From Oceanospirillum sanctuarii (GTDB taxonomy: Bacteria; Pseudomonadota; Gammaproteobacteria; Pseudomonadales; Halomonadaceae): a DNA stretch of 64,000 bases. The stretch is taken from NCBI RefSeq assembly GCF_002150805.1, contig NZ_MTBA01000014.1:62001-126000 (forward strand), read 5' to 3'. A program made the translations under genes and the position numbers. The notes beneath the pieces were generated by a model. That model searched no databases. It was not told the DNA's origin and saw only the letters and a list, made by a program, of their open reading frames with translations. Of the stretch, positions 55,543-63,593 are shown in pieces. How positions within the stretch are numbered: the stretch's first letter is position 1; each line of letters starts with the position of its first letter.

Positions 55543-55628
55543 GCTACCACGCAGAGCGTGGGAGCCAGTATTGATTTTACAAACTTGCCCCAAGCCTTGG
55601 CTCGTTCCCATGCTCCGCGTGGGAATGC
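55543..55628. repeat. REP-like palindromic repeat pair
   Basis: CTCGTTCCCATGCTCCGCGT continues to GGGAATGC at 55601-55628, a REP-type palindrome (TTCCCA..TGGGAA). An opposite-facing relative, CCACGCAGAGCGTGG, lies at about 55546-55560. A third unit is at 61744-61771. They bracket the puuC to mmsA region. Similar sequences are widespread in gammaproteobacterial intergenic regions. Confidence 0.7.
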
Positions 55629-55650
55629 CAGGGCTTACCGGATACGACGA

Positions 55651-57156
55651 TTACTCAAACTCAATCCAGGTGGTTTTCAGTTCGGTGTAGTCGTCCATGG
55701 CGTGCAGGGACTTATCGCGGCCATTACCGGACTCCTTAAAGCCACCAAACGGAACCGTGATATCACCGCCGAAGTAGTTGTTTACGCCCATGGTGCCGGT
55801 ACGAACTGCAGCAGCAACTTTGTGAGCAGTATTGATATTCAGGCTCCATACCGCACCCGCCAGACCGTAAGGGGAGTCGTTGGCGATGCGAACCGCATCC
55901 GCCGCATCTTTAAAGCGGATGACGGAAACCACAGGGCCGAAGATCTCTTCCTGTGCGATGGTCATCTTGTTGTCTACTTCTGCGAAGATGGTCGGTTCGT
56001 GATAGAAGCCGCCCAGTGTGTGTTCCATCACCTTGCCGCCGTAAACCAGCTTGGCACCTTCTTCGATACCCTTTTGCACGTAACCCTGAATGGTATCCAA
56101 CTGGCGCTGATCAACCACAGGGCCCATGTTGGTAGATGGGCTTAGTGGGTTATCCGGACACCAGTTTTTCGCCCGTTCCAGCACCATCGCCAGAAACTCG
56201 TCGTAGATCTCATCCTGAACCAGCAGGCGCGTGCCCGCAGTACAGGTCTGGCCGGAGTTATAGAAGCCCGCCAGTGCGGCAGCATCAGCGGCTTTTTCCA
56301 GATTGGCATCGGCAAACACGATATTGGCGCTTTTACCGCCCAGTTCCAGGAAGGTACGCTTCAGGTTGGACTGACCGGAATACTGCATCAGCAGTTTGCC
56401 CACGCCGGTAGAGCCGGTGAAGGTCTGGCCGTCGATATCCGGGTGCAAAGAAAGGTGCTTGCCCAGATTGATTCCATCCCCGGGCAGCACCTGAAGCACG
56501 CCGGCGGGCAGGCCGGCCTGGTGGGCTAACTCAGCAATTTTCAGTGCGGTGAAAGGTGTTTTCGGATCCGGTTTCAGGATCACAGAATTACCTGTCGCCA
56601 ACGAAGGAGCCAGCTTCCATGCCGTAGTAGAAAGTGGGAAGTTCCACGGCACAATGGCCGCAATCACGCCCAGCGGTAAACGCTGAACCAGAGCCAGACT
56701 GTCATGTCCTGTTGGCGCGATCTCTTCATAAACTTTGTCGGTAGCTTCCGCCGTCCAGCGCAGAGTGTTCAGGCAGCTGGGAACGTCGATATTAAAGCAG
56801 TCGCTGATCGGCTTGCCGGCGCTCAGGCTTTCCAGAAGAGCGATTTCCGGCAGGTTGGCTTCGATCAGATCTGCCCAGCGCAGCAGTACGCGCTTACGGT
56901 CGCCCGGTGCCATTTTTGACCAGACGCCGGATTCGAATGTATCACGGGCGATTTTTACGGCGATATCGGCGTCTTCCGGGCCGCAATCAGCCACTTCTGC
57001 AATCGCTTCTGCAGTTGCCGGATTCACCACGGGTTGAGTTTTACCGGAGCGGGCGCTCACGTTCTCACCGTTGATGATGGCGTAGTTTGGCATGGCGATG
57101 GTCGCTGCCATCTCCTGCCAGTTGAAATCGGTTACGACAGCTTGCTGTGAAGTCAT
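55651..57156 (-). CDS. puuC: gamma-glutamyl-gamma-aminobutyraldehyde dehydrogenase type ALDH
   Basis: A 501-residue NAD(P)-dependent aldehyde dehydrogenase with Asn172 in VPWNFPL, Lys195 in ILKPDPKTP, Glu271 in FLELGGKSAN and catalytic Cys305 in NSGQTCTAG. Length, the N-terminal extension (FNWQEMAATIAMPNYAIINGE) and the SAGKPISDCFNID region match PuuC/KauB. It oxidises the aldehydes made by PuuB or SpuC to gamma-glutamyl-GABA or GABA. It stands alone, separated from a LysR gene by a short tandem-repeat region. Confidence 0.88.
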   Translation of the reverse strand: MTSQQAVVTDFNWQEMAATIAMPNYAIINGENVSARSGKTQPVVNPATAEAIAEVADCGPEDADIAVKIARDTFESGVWSKMAPGDRKRVLLRWADLIEANLPEIALLESLSAGKPISDCFNIDVPSCLNTLRWTAEATDKVYEEIAPTGHDSLALVQRLPLGVIAAIVPWNFPLSTTAWKLAPSLATGNSVILKPDPKTPFTALKIAELAHQAGLPAGVLQVLPGDGINLGKHLSLHPDIDGQTFTGSTGVGKLLMQYSGQSNLKRTFLELGGKSANIVFADANLEKAADAAALAGFYNSGQTCTAGTRLLVQDEIYDEFLAMVLERAKNWCPDNPLSPSTNMGPVVDQRQLDTIQGYVQKGIEEGAKLVYGGKVMEHTLGGFYHEPTIFAEVDNKMTIAQEEIFGPVVSVIRFKDAADAVRIANDSPYGLAGAVWSLNINTAHKVAAAVRTGTMGVNNYFGGDITVPFGGFKESGNGRDKSLHAMDDYTELKTTWIEFE

Positions 57157-57295
57157 AGTGTTATCCTGCTGGCCTCATTGAAAGGTCTTATTGTGTCTTG
57201 AATAAGAGATTATGCGAATAATTATTCGGATTTTGCGTTGCGTTCTATCCTGCCGTCAAGTTTGCGCTGTCATAAGCTGCCCGGCTATATCACCG

Positions 57296-57375
57296 GATAG
57301 GTATGGGAGAACGGTTATGGGAGGAACGGTTATGGGAGGCACGGTTATGGGAGGCACGGCTATGGAATGGACGGC
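57296..57375. repeat. 15-bp tandem repeat (minisatellite)
   Basis: Units of ACGGTTATGGGAGGC (or ending A) begin at 57311, 57326 and 57341; a diverged unit at 57356 and partial ones on both sides extend the array to about 80 bases. The period is a multiple of three. It lies between puuC and the LysR gene and belongs to no convincing gene. Confidence 0.85.
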
Positions 57376-57406
57376 TTTTGAATCGACAGGCTGGTTATAT
57401 GTCTGA

Positions 57407-58342
57407 TCAGGCAGATTCCTCATCCGCCGTATTGGCCAGCTCTTCCAGATAGGCAGAGAGAATCTGATTTGGCCGTGCGCCTTTACGGGTAATGGCGCTG
57501 TAGTGAGTATGGAAGTGGCGCTGCTCCGGTTGTAACGGACGTAGACGACCCTCTGTGACCCAACGCTGGGCGTAGTGGGTGGGCAGAAAACCGATAAAGC
57601 GGCCGCTGAGAATCAGAAAAGCGATACCTTCCCGATCCGTCGAGCTGGCTCCGGCTTTCAGCAGCATCTGCTGCTTTTTAATCTGGGCGGGCTGAGCGTA
57701 GGCGGGCAGAACGGCATCAAACTCTGCCAGCTTGCTATCGCTCAGCTCACGATCATCCTCCTGATAGAGCGGATGCTGATTGCTGCAGTAGAGCAGGGAC
57801 TGCTCGGCATACAGGGGCTGATAATCGATGCCTGGTAGCGCCCGTAAGTCCGGCACCACGCCGATATGCAGACTGCCATCCAGCACCGCGCTTTCAATAT
57901 CATTCGGTGGAATCATACGGATATTGATCACCACCTCAGGCCCCCGATCTTTCAGGGCGGCCAGTGCCCGTGTGATCCGCATCTGGGGCACGGTCACCAT
58001 ATTGTCGGTAATCCCGATGTTCAGCTCACCTTTCAGGTCTCTATTGATAGCGTTGATCTGACTACGAAAATCCTCCAGTCCGGCTAACAGCTGCAGGGTT
58101 GCCTGATAGACGATCTCTCCTTCCTCCGTGACAGAGAAGCCGGAGCGCCCGCGATGACACAGGCGGGCATTGATCAGCCCTTCCAGCTCCGTCACCGCCT
58201 GACTGATCGCCGGTCGGCTGATATTGAGCTGCACCTCCGCTGCAGCAAAGCCACCGGATTCCACCACCACCTTGAAGATACGCAACAAGCGGATATGGGC
58301 ATCCCCCAGTTGGCGGGGCAGGAAGTTATCTTTTTGCGACAT
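57407..58342 (-). CDS. LysR-family regulator, BauR-like by context
   Basis: A 311-residue LTTR with helix-turn-helix about residues 15-75 (LLRIFKVVVESGGFAAAEVQLNISRPAISQAV) and effector domain about 100-300. It is divergent from the aminotransferase/mmsA pair. Pseudomonas aeruginosa has the same arrangement, with BauR activating bauA for beta-alanine use, so the same role is likely. Two related palindromes in the divergent gap are candidate binding sites. Assignment to BauR is by context only. Confidence 0.83.
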   Translation of the reverse strand: MSQKDNFLPRQLGDAHIRLLRIFKVVVESGGFAAAEVQLNISRPAISQAVTELEGLINARLCHRGRSGFSVTEEGEIVYQATLQLLAGLEDFRSQINAINRDLKGELNIGITDNMVTVPQMRITRALAALKDRGPEVVINIRMIPPNDIESAVLDGSLHIGVVPDLRALPGIDYQPLYAEQSLLYCSNQHPLYQEDDRELSDSKLAEFDAVLPAYAQPAQIKKQQMLLKAGASSTDREGIAFLILSGRFIGFLPTHYAQRWVTEGRLRPLQPEQRHFHTHYSAITRKGARPNQILSAYLEELANTADEESA

Positions 58343-58406
58343 GGCGATGACTCCGGTGAGGCATGGGGTTAAGGCATAGGTTTGTTGGTTAGCTGATGGC
58401 TCTCTT

Positions 58407-58420
58407 TTTAGTTAACTAAA
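58407..58420. promoter_or_regulatory. candidate LysR site 1
   Basis: TTTAGTTAACTAAA, a perfect 14-bp palindrome in the gap between the LysR gene and the aminotransferase gene. Confidence 0.55.
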
Positions 58421-58448
58421 TAGTTATCTCAGAGTAAATACGTTTGGA

Positions 58449-58462
58449 TTTAATAAACTAAA
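58449..58462. promoter_or_regulatory. candidate LysR site 2
   Basis: TTTAATAAACTAAA, related to site 1 with one degenerate half; centres are 42 bases (four helical turns) apart, the phased two-site layout common for LysR activators. Confidence 0.5.
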
Positions 58463-58644
58463 AATCTGCTGATAATGGATACCCGATCAAGGTGTTACGC
58501 GTTCTACCCTCCGGTGTGTCGCCATTAGCCTGTGCAGGGCTATAGCGACGCATCGGGGACTTAACAGATAAAAAAAGCCAACAGATAAAAAGCCTTACAG
58601 GTTAAAACCTTTGCGCTTAACAATAATTTCAATTGAGGTGTGAC

Positions 58645-60015
58645 ATGCCTTCCAACGAGAGCGGTCAGCGTATGAATAAAGAGCAACGTCTTGCGGCCTG
58701 TGGTCTGAATCAGGCGCAACTGGATGCTCACTGGATGCCATTCACCGGCAACCGCGAGTTCAAAAAGGACCCCCGTCTTCTGGTAGCTGCAAAAGGCAAC
58801 TACTACACGGACGCTGATGGCCGACAGATTTTTGATGCTTTATCCGGTCTCTGGACCTGTGGCGCAGGCCACGGTCGCCCTGAGATCGCTGAAGCGATTG
58901 CCAAGCAAGCCAGCGAACTGGATTACTCTCCGGCATTTCAGTTTGGTCAGCCGAAATCCTTCCAGCTGGCGCACCGCATTACCGAGCTGATGCCGGAAGG
59001 CCTGAACCGTGTTTTCTTCACCGGTTCCGGTTCTGAGTCGGTAGAAACCGCACTTAAGATCGCCCGCGCCTACTGGCGTAAAAAGGGACAGGCCACCAAG
59101 ACACGCTTTATCGGTCGTTCCAAGGGGTATCACGGCGTTAACTTTGGCGGTATCAGCGTAGGCGGTATCGGCCCGAACCGGGCGCTTTACGGTCAGGGTA
59201 TCGATGCGATTCACCTGCCGCACACCATGCTGCCGGATAACAAATTTGTGCAGGGTATGCCGGATGATGGTGCGCACCTGGCGGACTATCTGGAAGAGCT
59301 GCTGGCGGTACACGATGCCAGCAATATCGCAGGTGTTATCGTTGAGCCGTTAGCAGGTTCTGCCGGTGTGATTCCTCCACCAAAAGGCTACCTGAAGCGT
59401 CTGCGTGAGCTGTGCGATAAGCACAACTTATTGCTGATCTTTGATGAAGTGATCACTGGCTTCGGTCGTATGGGTTCATACACAGGTGCGGAAGAGTTTG
59501 GTGTGACGCCGGATCTGATGACCCTGGCGAAACAGCTGACCAACGGTGTTGTACCGATGGGCGCGGTGGTTGCCAAGCAGGAGATCTACGACACCTTTAT
59601 GGAAACCGGTGGCCCGGAATACATGCTGGAACTGCCACACGGTTACACCTATTCCGCACATCCTCTGGCTTGTGCCGCTGGCCTTGCCTCGCTGGATATT
59701 CTGGAAAACGACCAGCTGATCCCGCGTGTTAAGCAGATGGCACCTCAGTTTGAAGAGATGCTGCACAGCCTGAAAGGCAGCAAGCATGTTGCGGATATCC
59801 GTAACTACGGCCTGGCTGGCGCCCTGACACTTGAAGCCGCTCCGGGTGAACCTGCGCTGCGTCCGTATCAGGTGGCGATGAAGTGCTGGGAGAAAGGCTT
59901 CTACGTGCGCTACGGCGGCGACACCCTGCAGTTGGGGCTGCCATTTACGGTGGAAGCAGATGAGATCGACCGTCTGATCAATGCACTGGGCGAGTCTCTG
60001 AACGAGATCGACTAA
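58645..60015 (+). CDS. bauA: beta-alanine/omega-amino acid-pyruvate aminotransferase
   Basis: A 456-residue class III aminotransferase with the AHWMPFTGNR opening typical of the omega-amino acid:pyruvate group, GSGSESVETALKIA, Asp267 in FDEVITGFGRMG and PLP Lys296 in TLAKQLTNG. It would convert beta-alanine plus pyruvate to malonate semialdehyde and alanine. AGG lies six bases before ATG 58645; an ATG nine codons later is possible. mmsA follows by 94 bases, giving the next step. Beta-alanine can arise from polyamine breakdown, linking this module to the rest of the window. Confidence 0.87.
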   Translation: MPSNESGQRMNKEQRLAACGLNQAQLDAHWMPFTGNREFKKDPRLLVAAKGNYYTDADGRQIFDALSGLWTCGAGHGRPEIAEAIAKQASELDYSPAFQFGQPKSFQLAHRITELMPEGLNRVFFTGSGSESVETALKIARAYWRKKGQATKTRFIGRSKGYHGVNFGGISVGGIGPNRALYGQGIDAIHLPHTMLPDNKFVQGMPDDGAHLADYLEELLAVHDASNIAGVIVEPLAGSAGVIPPPKGYLKRLRELCDKHNLLLIFDEVITGFGRMGSYTGAEEFGVTPDLMTLAKQLTNGVVPMGAVVAKQEIYDTFMETGGPEYMLELPHGYTYSAHPLACAAGLASLDILENDQLIPRVKQMAPQFEEMLHSLKGSKHVADIRNYGLAGALTLEAAPGEPALRPYQVAMKCWEKGFYVRYGGDTLQLGLPFTVEADEIDRLINALGESLNEID

Positions 60016-60109
60016 GCCTTTGCATAGATAGCGCCGTCGCATTGGCAGCACGAGACAGATTTAACGAATTTTCAGATCGCATTACAGATAAACGAATAAC
60101 AGGTTTTTT

Positions 60110-61636
60110 ATGACAACTGATATCCAGAATGCTGAAAGCTATTCCGCAGAGACCATAGGCCACCTGATTAACGGCCAGATTGTACAGGATTGTGAGCGCA
60201 GCCAGCCGGTTTACAACCCATCCACCGGTGAAATCAGCAAGCAGGTGGGTCTGGCATCTAAGGCCACCGTAGAAGAAGCGATTGCTACCGCGCAGGCGGC
60301 TTACCCTGCATGGCGCCAGACGCCACCCCTGAAACGTGCCCGCGTGATGTTCCGTTTCAAGCAGCTGCTGGAAGAGAACGCCGATAAGATCTGCGCCATG
60401 ATCGGTGAAGAGCACGGCAAGATCTCCCACGATGCCATGGGTGAACTGCAACGCGGTATCGAAAACGTCGAGTTTGCCTGCGGTATTCCGGATCTGCTGA
60501 AAGGCGAGTACAGCAAAAATGTTGGCCCGAATATCGACTCCTGGAGCGAGTTCCAGCCGTTAGGTGTGGTTGCCGGTATTACCCCATTTAACTTCCCGGC
60601 CATGGTACCTATGTGGATGTTCCCACTGGCGATCGCCTGCGGTAACACCTTTGTTCTGAAACCGTCTGAGCGTGATCCGTCCTCAACCCTTTATATCGCG
60701 CAGCTGCTGCACGAAGCGGGTCTGCCGGAAGGTGTACTGAACGTGGTTAACGGCGACAAAGAAGCGGTGGATACCCTACTAACCGACAAGCGCATCAAGG
60801 CGGTAAGCTTTGTGGGGTCCACGCCGATTGCGGAATATATCTACGCAACCGCCAATGCCAACGGCAAGCGTTGTCAGGCGTTAGGTGGCGCGAAAAACCA
60901 CGCTATCGTGATGCCGGATGCGGATATGGATAACGCCGTAAACCAGCTGCTGGGTGCTGCCTTTGGTTCATCCGGTGAGCGCTGTATGGCGCTGTCGGTA
61001 GCGGTAGCCGTAGGCGATCAGGCAGCTGATGCACTGGTCAGCAAACTGAAAGAAGCGATGAAGCCACTGAAAGTGGGTGCGTTCTCCGACAAGTCCAACG
61101 ACTTCGGCCCTGTGATTACCGCCGCACACCGCGACAAGGTGGTGGGTTATATCTCAAGTTCTGAAGAAGACGGCGCAAACGTGGTGGTTGATGGCCGCGA
61201 ACCTCAGGTGGCGGGTTACGACAACGGTTTCTTTGTGGGTGCAACCCTGATCGACCGCGTAACACCAGAGATGGTCAGCTACAAAGAAGAGATCTTCGGC
61301 CCTGTGCTGCAGGTAGTGCGCGTGAACACCATGGAAGAAGCGATGCAGCTGATCAACGATCACGAATACGGCAACGGCACCTGCATCTTCACCCGTGACG
61401 GTGAAGCCGCCCGTTACTTCTCCGACATGATCGAAGTGGGCATGGTGGGTATCAACGTACCTCTGCCAGTGCCGGTTGCGTACCACAGCTTCGGCGGCTG
61501 GAAACGCTCCCTGTTTGGTGACCTGCACGCCTACGGCCCGGATGGTGTGCGCTTCTACACCAAACGTAAAACCATCACCCAACGCTGGCCATCCAGCGGC
61601 GTACGTGAAGGCGTAAGCTTCGCCTTCCCGAGCTAA
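60110..61636 (+). CDS. mmsA: CoA-acylating (methyl)malonate-semialdehyde dehydrogenase
   Basis: A 508-residue ALDH-superfamily enzyme with Asn161 in TPFNFPAMVPMWMFP, Cys292 in SSGERCMALSVAV and GGAKNHAIVMP where ordinary aldehyde dehydrogenases keep their catalytic Glu; that loss is typical of the CoA-acylating MmsA class. It turns malonate semialdehyde (or methylmalonate semialdehyde) into acetyl-CoA (or propionyl-CoA). Co-directional with bauA, together making a complete beta-alanine to acetyl-CoA path. A terminator follows. Confidence 0.92.
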   Translation: MTTDIQNAESYSAETIGHLINGQIVQDCERSQPVYNPSTGEISKQVGLASKATVEEAIATAQAAYPAWRQTPPLKRARVMFRFKQLLEENADKICAMIGEEHGKISHDAMGELQRGIENVEFACGIPDLLKGEYSKNVGPNIDSWSEFQPLGVVAGITPFNFPAMVPMWMFPLAIACGNTFVLKPSERDPSSTLYIAQLLHEAGLPEGVLNVVNGDKEAVDTLLTDKRIKAVSFVGSTPIAEYIYATANANGKRCQALGGAKNHAIVMPDADMDNAVNQLLGAAFGSSGERCMALSVAVAVGDQAADALVSKLKEAMKPLKVGAFSDKSNDFGPVITAAHRDKVVGYISSSEEDGANVVVDGREPQVAGYDNGFFVGATLIDRVTPEMVSYKEEIFGPVLQVVRVNTMEEAMQLINDHEYGNGTCIFTRDGEAARYFSDMIEVGMVGINVPLPVPVAYHSFGGWKRSLFGDLHAYGPDGVRFYTKRKTITQRWPSSGVREGVSFAFPS

Positions 61637-61686
61637 GTTTCTGCACGAAACCTCCCTGCACCGAAAGGTGTACCTCTGAGCTTATT

Positions 61687-61715
61687 GCCCCGGTTTGGTC
61701 ACCGGGGCTTTTTTT
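61687..61715 (+). terminator. intrinsic terminator after mmsA
   Basis: GCCCCGGT / ACCGGGGC stem with six-base loop and seven T. It marks the end of the conserved amine-catabolism block. Confidence 0.9.
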
Positions 61716-61743
61716 GTTCTGGCGGTACTACTTTGAACCGCGA

Positions 61744-61771
61744 CTCGTTCCCATGTTCTACGTGGGAATGC
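61744..61771. repeat. REP-like palindrome, third unit
   Basis: CTCGTTCCCATGTTCTACGT followed by GGGAATGC, same family as the unit at 55601-55628 with a few changes in the loop. Confidence 0.7.
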
Positions 61772-61838
61772 ATACCTGCTATCTGCCACACATCAAATAC
61801 CTGCCTGAAAAAGGTATCTAATACCTATTGGTGGCTTC

Positions 61839-62078
61839 CGCTAATTTAGGTGAAGGGATAGACTGAAAAATCAAAGCATTACGGAAGCAGGTGAGTGCTC
61901 CATTTAACGGAACAGTCACCTGCAGCTCTTAGATTAAGAGCAAATAAACGCATGAGCGTATGGCAGGGAAGCAGTCAGATCAGAAAATGGATTTTTCCTC
62001 TTCCAATCAAAGTCTCTTCTCGGTACTTGTCGGTATGAAATCGGCAAAATGCGCATGCCTGATATTAAGCTATTAGCG
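61839..62078 (+). repeat. cassette-boundary-like repeat, copy 1 (240 bp)
   Basis: It begins with CGCTAAT (61839-61845) and ends with its exact reverse complement ATTAGCG (62072-62078). In the centre, a 92-base stretch from 61905 differs from copy 2 at only five positions. Internal structures: AGGTGAGTGCTC / GAACAGTCACCT (10 of 12 paired), GCTCTTA-GAT-TAAGAGC, ACGC-ATGA-GCGT. The PLD-type gene starts 22 bases after it. It has no protein-coding frame of its own. Confidence 0.75.
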
Positions 62079-62099
62079 CACTCAAAAAAGAGGCAGATC

Positions 62100-63317
62100 A
62101 TGGACAATAATTATTTACACATCAGGTCGATGAAGAAGCAATGCCTTGCTGAAATGCTGGGTCGTATAGATAAGCGGCGTTATCACACTCTACATTTATG
62201 TTCGTGCTATTTTGATAGCGATGCGGCATTTAAACTGATTACTGAAGTGCAAAATTTTGCGCGTATAAGTGACGTTAGAATTTTCATTGATCGTCGGGCG
62301 GCTATTGAATATGGCGGCGATTTTTTGCAAGAGTTTTGTGATTCATTTCAAGACGTTGAGGTCAGTATAAATGCAGTAGAATCAAATAACTTGTTTCATT
62401 CAAAAGTGTATGCTCTTGTTGCTTTTGACGACTATGGTACTGTTGTATCGGGCAGTATTGTATTGGGTTCGGCCAATCTTACTGGGGCTGGCCTGATAAG
62501 ACGAGGAGGCAATTATGAATGTCTAATCGATAGTCAGGACACTGAAATATTAGAGGAGCACCTATCGCAACTAAATAAGCTTAAATTATTATCCCCTCAA
62601 CAGCTTAACAGGTTTTCCCGAAAAGAAGAGTTTAGCTTCAAGTATGCTTTGCTACAATCTGGACTGTTTGTACATAAGTGGAATGAAAATTTAGAGCAAT
62701 ATCTTTCCATACGGTATCGTCTAAGTGAGAATGGAAAATCCCGGATCACAGACCAGTCACTTGAAGTGGCAGGATTCAATATTGAAACAGCAACGGTAAG
62801 TAAGCGTTATTTTCGGTTCGATTACATCCCAGAGCACTTAGATAACACTGAAAATCTGCTTCGTAACTATGGAATTGAGACATATTTAGGGCATTGGCTT
62901 CCCCTCTCAGAGTCTGAATCAATGTTTGATGCAAACGAACTTGATGCTTTTAAAGAACAGCTTTTTTCAGAGATAGATAAGCAAGGCAAAGAAGTCGCAA
63001 GAAGTATTCAAAATGACTACGAGTATTTACTGCAAGAAGGATTAATCGAAGAGCCAGAGGTTAGTCCGGTTGATTCTTTTAAAAGTAAGCTAGATAGCCT
63101 TACCAGCAATGAACTAAAGCTTAAACGAATTTATAGTAAATATGAGCTGTTTTACTTGCCGTTCGATATTCAACGCAAAGAAGAGATTCTCTACCTTTTT
63201 GACGAAATGGTTGACGTTGCCGAGTCCAGAAAACGAAAAAATCGGACGATGAAGGCGTTTTTGGAGTCATATGCAGCATTTTCGATTGATAAGTTTGATG
63301 AGGTCTTAGATGAATGA
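62100..63317 (+). CDS. phospholipase D-fold (HKD) nuclease-like protein
   Basis: 405 residues. A single PLD-superfamily motif lies about residues 98-130: FHSKVYALVAFDDY then VLGSANLTGAG, with the HxK and GSxN elements. One motif per chain suggests a dimeric enzyme of the restriction-endonuclease/Nuc-like branch rather than a lipase. The C-terminal 270 residues are charged, helical and unassigned. ATG 62100 with GAGG is preferred to one 17 codons earlier that falls inside the repeat. It is markedly AT-rich and boxed in by two copies of the same repeat, with the stop only three bases before copy 2. A DNA-targeting or defence role is possible but unproven. Confidence 0.78.
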   Translation: MDNNYLHIRSMKKQCLAEMLGRIDKRRYHTLHLCSCYFDSDAAFKLITEVQNFARISDVRIFIDRRAAIEYGGDFLQEFCDSFQDVEVSINAVESNNLFHSKVYALVAFDDYGTVVSGSIVLGSANLTGAGLIRRGGNYECLIDSQDTEILEEHLSQLNKLKLLSPQQLNRFSRKEEFSFKYALLQSGLFVHKWNENLEQYLSIRYRLSENGKSRITDQSLEVAGFNIETATVSKRYFRFDYIPEHLDNTENLLRNYGIETYLGHWLPLSESESMFDANELDAFKEQLFSEIDKQGKEVARSIQNDYEYLLQEGLIEEPEVSPVDSFKSKLDSLTSNELKLKRIYSKYELFYLPFDIQRKEEILYLFDEMVDVAESRKRKNRTMKAFLESYAAFSIDKFDEVLDE

Positions 63318-63320
63318 ATT

Positions 63321-63580
63321 CGCTAACAAAAAATTCCAGTGTTGGTGATCGGATAGACTGAAAAAGTCAAAGAATTACGGAATTAGGTGAGTGTTCTATT
63401 TAACGGAACACTCACCTGCAGCTCTTAGATTTAGAGCAAATAAACGCATGAGCGTATTGCAGGGAAGCGGTCAGATCAGAAAACGGATTTTTTCCTCTTC
63501 TAATCAAAGTCCTTTCCTCAGTTTTTGTCGGTATATTGAAATCGCCAAAACGCGTATGCCTGATTACTAAGCTGTTAGCC
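63321..63580 (+). repeat. cassette-boundary-like repeat, copy 2 (260 bp)
   Basis: It starts with CGCTAAC three bases after the PLD gene stop and ends with GTTAGCC 13 bases before the next start codon. The left T-to-C and right A-to-G changes relative to copy 1 compensate each other, so the terminal pairing is kept. The internal hairpin AGGTGAGTGTTC / GAACACTCACCT is perfect (63385-63417). Confidence 0.75.
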
Positions 63581-63593
63581 AGAGGATGATGCT

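Noticed and set aside
57296-57375. CRISPR array
   Set aside because: The repeats are contiguous 15-mers without spacers and there are no cas genes.
57212-57406. 64-codon plus-strand frame across the minisatellite
   Set aside because: The frame stays open only because the 15-bp repeat lacks stops; no supporting ribosome site or homology pattern.
61839-62078. Insertion sequence or MITE
   Set aside because: Inverted ends are only seven bases, no target-site duplication is visible, and copies sit precisely between genes; a cassette boundary fits better, though MITE is not fully excluded.
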